A stretch of DNA of 64,000 nt from Brachyspira hampsonii (lineage in GTDB: Bacteria; Spirochaetota; Brachyspiria; Brachyspirales; Brachyspiraceae): NCBI RefSeq assembly GCF_001746205.1, contig NZ_MDCO01000012.1, positions 613,074 to 677,073 on the forward strand. Direction: 5' to 3'. A model generated the notes under the pieces. That model saw only the letters and a list, made by a program, of their open reading frames with translations, was not told where the DNA came from and searched no databases. Positions within the stretch are counted from its first letter, which is position 1. Each line of letters opens with the position of its first letter. The position numbers and the translations under genes are program-made. Shown piece after piece: positions 63,583 to 64,000 of the stretch.

Positions 63583-63622
63583 GAGATTGTATATGAAATT
63601 TTGATAATTTATCAATTACAAA
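63583..63622. repeat. Third dispersed repeat (C), copy 2
   Basis: GAGATTGTATATGAAATTTT followed by ATAATTTATCAATTACAAAAA matches the stretch at 51336. It lies upstream of the hemerythrin operon. Confidence 0.5.
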
Positions 63623-63684
63623 AATAATACTTTATAACTGCATAAACCATTTATTCTAATGTATTAATATACAGTTTCTTAAAC

Positions 63685-63750
63685 CTAACGACACATTCCG
63701 ACACCAAAAGCGGACTTCGTCAGTACGATTCGAGAGGCAGACTTAGCAGT
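63685..63750. other. GC-richer island of unknown nature
   Basis: About 65 bp (ACGACACATTCCGACACC to GAGGCAGACTTAGC) is near 50% GC, far above the surrounding sequence. One minus-strand frame is open across it (ASRIVLTKSAFGVGMCR, then stop). It has no recognised RNA fold. The rest of 63406-63795 is AT-rich. Confidence 0.4.
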
Positions 63751-63795
63751 ATTTTCTTTATCATAAGGTGAATAGACCGCAAATTTAAAATACGC

Positions 63796-64000
63796 TTGGG
63801 TGTGTGCTAACAGATGTTAATTAAATCATAAAACAGTATAAAGCTAAAATTCAAAGTAAAGCAATTAAACATAAAGGGCGGGGATTGAGAAAAAGTTTTT
63901 AATTTTTTTTGACTTTTACTAATTCCCACCCTCTAGGCTTATTATTTAATCTGCAATTATAATTTTTAATTTTATTCATTGTCTAAAAAGAATTTTTAGC
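63796..64000. repeat. Repeat family A, full pair running off the window (A14)
   Basis: The left arm starts TTGGGTGTGTGCTAACAGAT and ends AAAGGGCGGGGATTGAGAAA. The right arm begins CTAATTCCCACCCTCTAGG and reaches TTTTTAGC at the window edge, where the outer CCCACCC motif should follow. The subtype matches A3 and A9. Confidence 0.75.

Noticed and set aside
63685..63750. A tRNA fragment or small RNA
   Set aside because: A GATTCGAG stretch resembles a T loop, but no acceptor or anticodon stem can be folded.

Overview
The window comes from a very AT-rich, fermentative anaerobe and most likely from the spirochaete genus Brachyspira. The grounds are the base composition, AAGGAG-type ribosome binding sites, TTGACA/TATAAT promoters and the gene content. 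That content includes a spirochaete-order V-type ATPase operon (E, DUF2764, A, B, D, I, K), a bcd-etfB-etfA butyryl-CoA module, fused 2-oxoacid:ferredoxin oxidoreductase subunits, paired bacteriohemerythrins, a Rex repressor, and many small lipoproteins and TPR, ankyrin and leucine-rich-repeat proteins. I cannot fix the species from sequence alone.

Layout. 0-5 kb: the 3' part of a large TPR protein, a dense array of intergenic repeats, and a TcyP-like cystine symporter. 5-11 kb: a two-gene 2-oxoacid:ferredoxin oxidoreductase operon divergent from a chemotaxis receptor gene, each with a good promoter. 11-22 kb: an accessory, surface-oriented region with predicted secreted proteins, small lipoproteins, a tRNA-Ala, a decayed methyltransferase gene, a decayed large hypothetical gene, two genes broken in poly-A runs, a DJ-1/PfpI protein, an Asn/Tyr-rich secreted protein, an isochorismatase-like hydrolase and a tRNA-Gly. 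22-32 kb: housekeeping genes (trmD, hldA-like kinase, lspA-rluD pair, rluB, dnaX). 32-40 kb: the V-ATPase operon, whose proteolipid carries every known Na+ ligand. 40-44 kb: bcd-etfB-etfA and hpt. 44-54 kb: a soluble CapD-like dehydratase, lepA, two tandem substrate-binding lipoproteins, an orphan mannose-type EIIA and mgtC. 54-64 kb: smc with an unusual hinge region, an Imm17-like membrane peptide, a uracil-DNA-glycosylase-like protein, an ankyrin protein, a rex-glycosyltransferase pair, a sirtuin and two hemerythrins.

Metabolic links. The oxidoreductase makes reduced ferredoxin and acyl-CoA. Bcd-EtfAB re-oxidises NADH and can reduce ferredoxin. Rex, whose own promoter carries a perfect palindrome, probably senses the NADH/NAD+ ratio. 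The V-ATPase links ATP to an ion gradient, inferred to be Na+.

The most unusual feature is a system of two intergenic repeat families. Family A has arms of about 100 bp that start near TTGGGYGGGTGCT and end near AAAGGGCGGGGTATGTAAT. It occurs as single arms or as inverted pairs of about 210 bp. Family B is an element of about 85 bp bounded by CGCACG and CGTGCG. The two often alternate, sit between genes, lie mainly at gene 3' ends, and in several cases abut or supply stop codons. They look like REP/BIME- or MITE-like elements. I do not recognise them as a named family.
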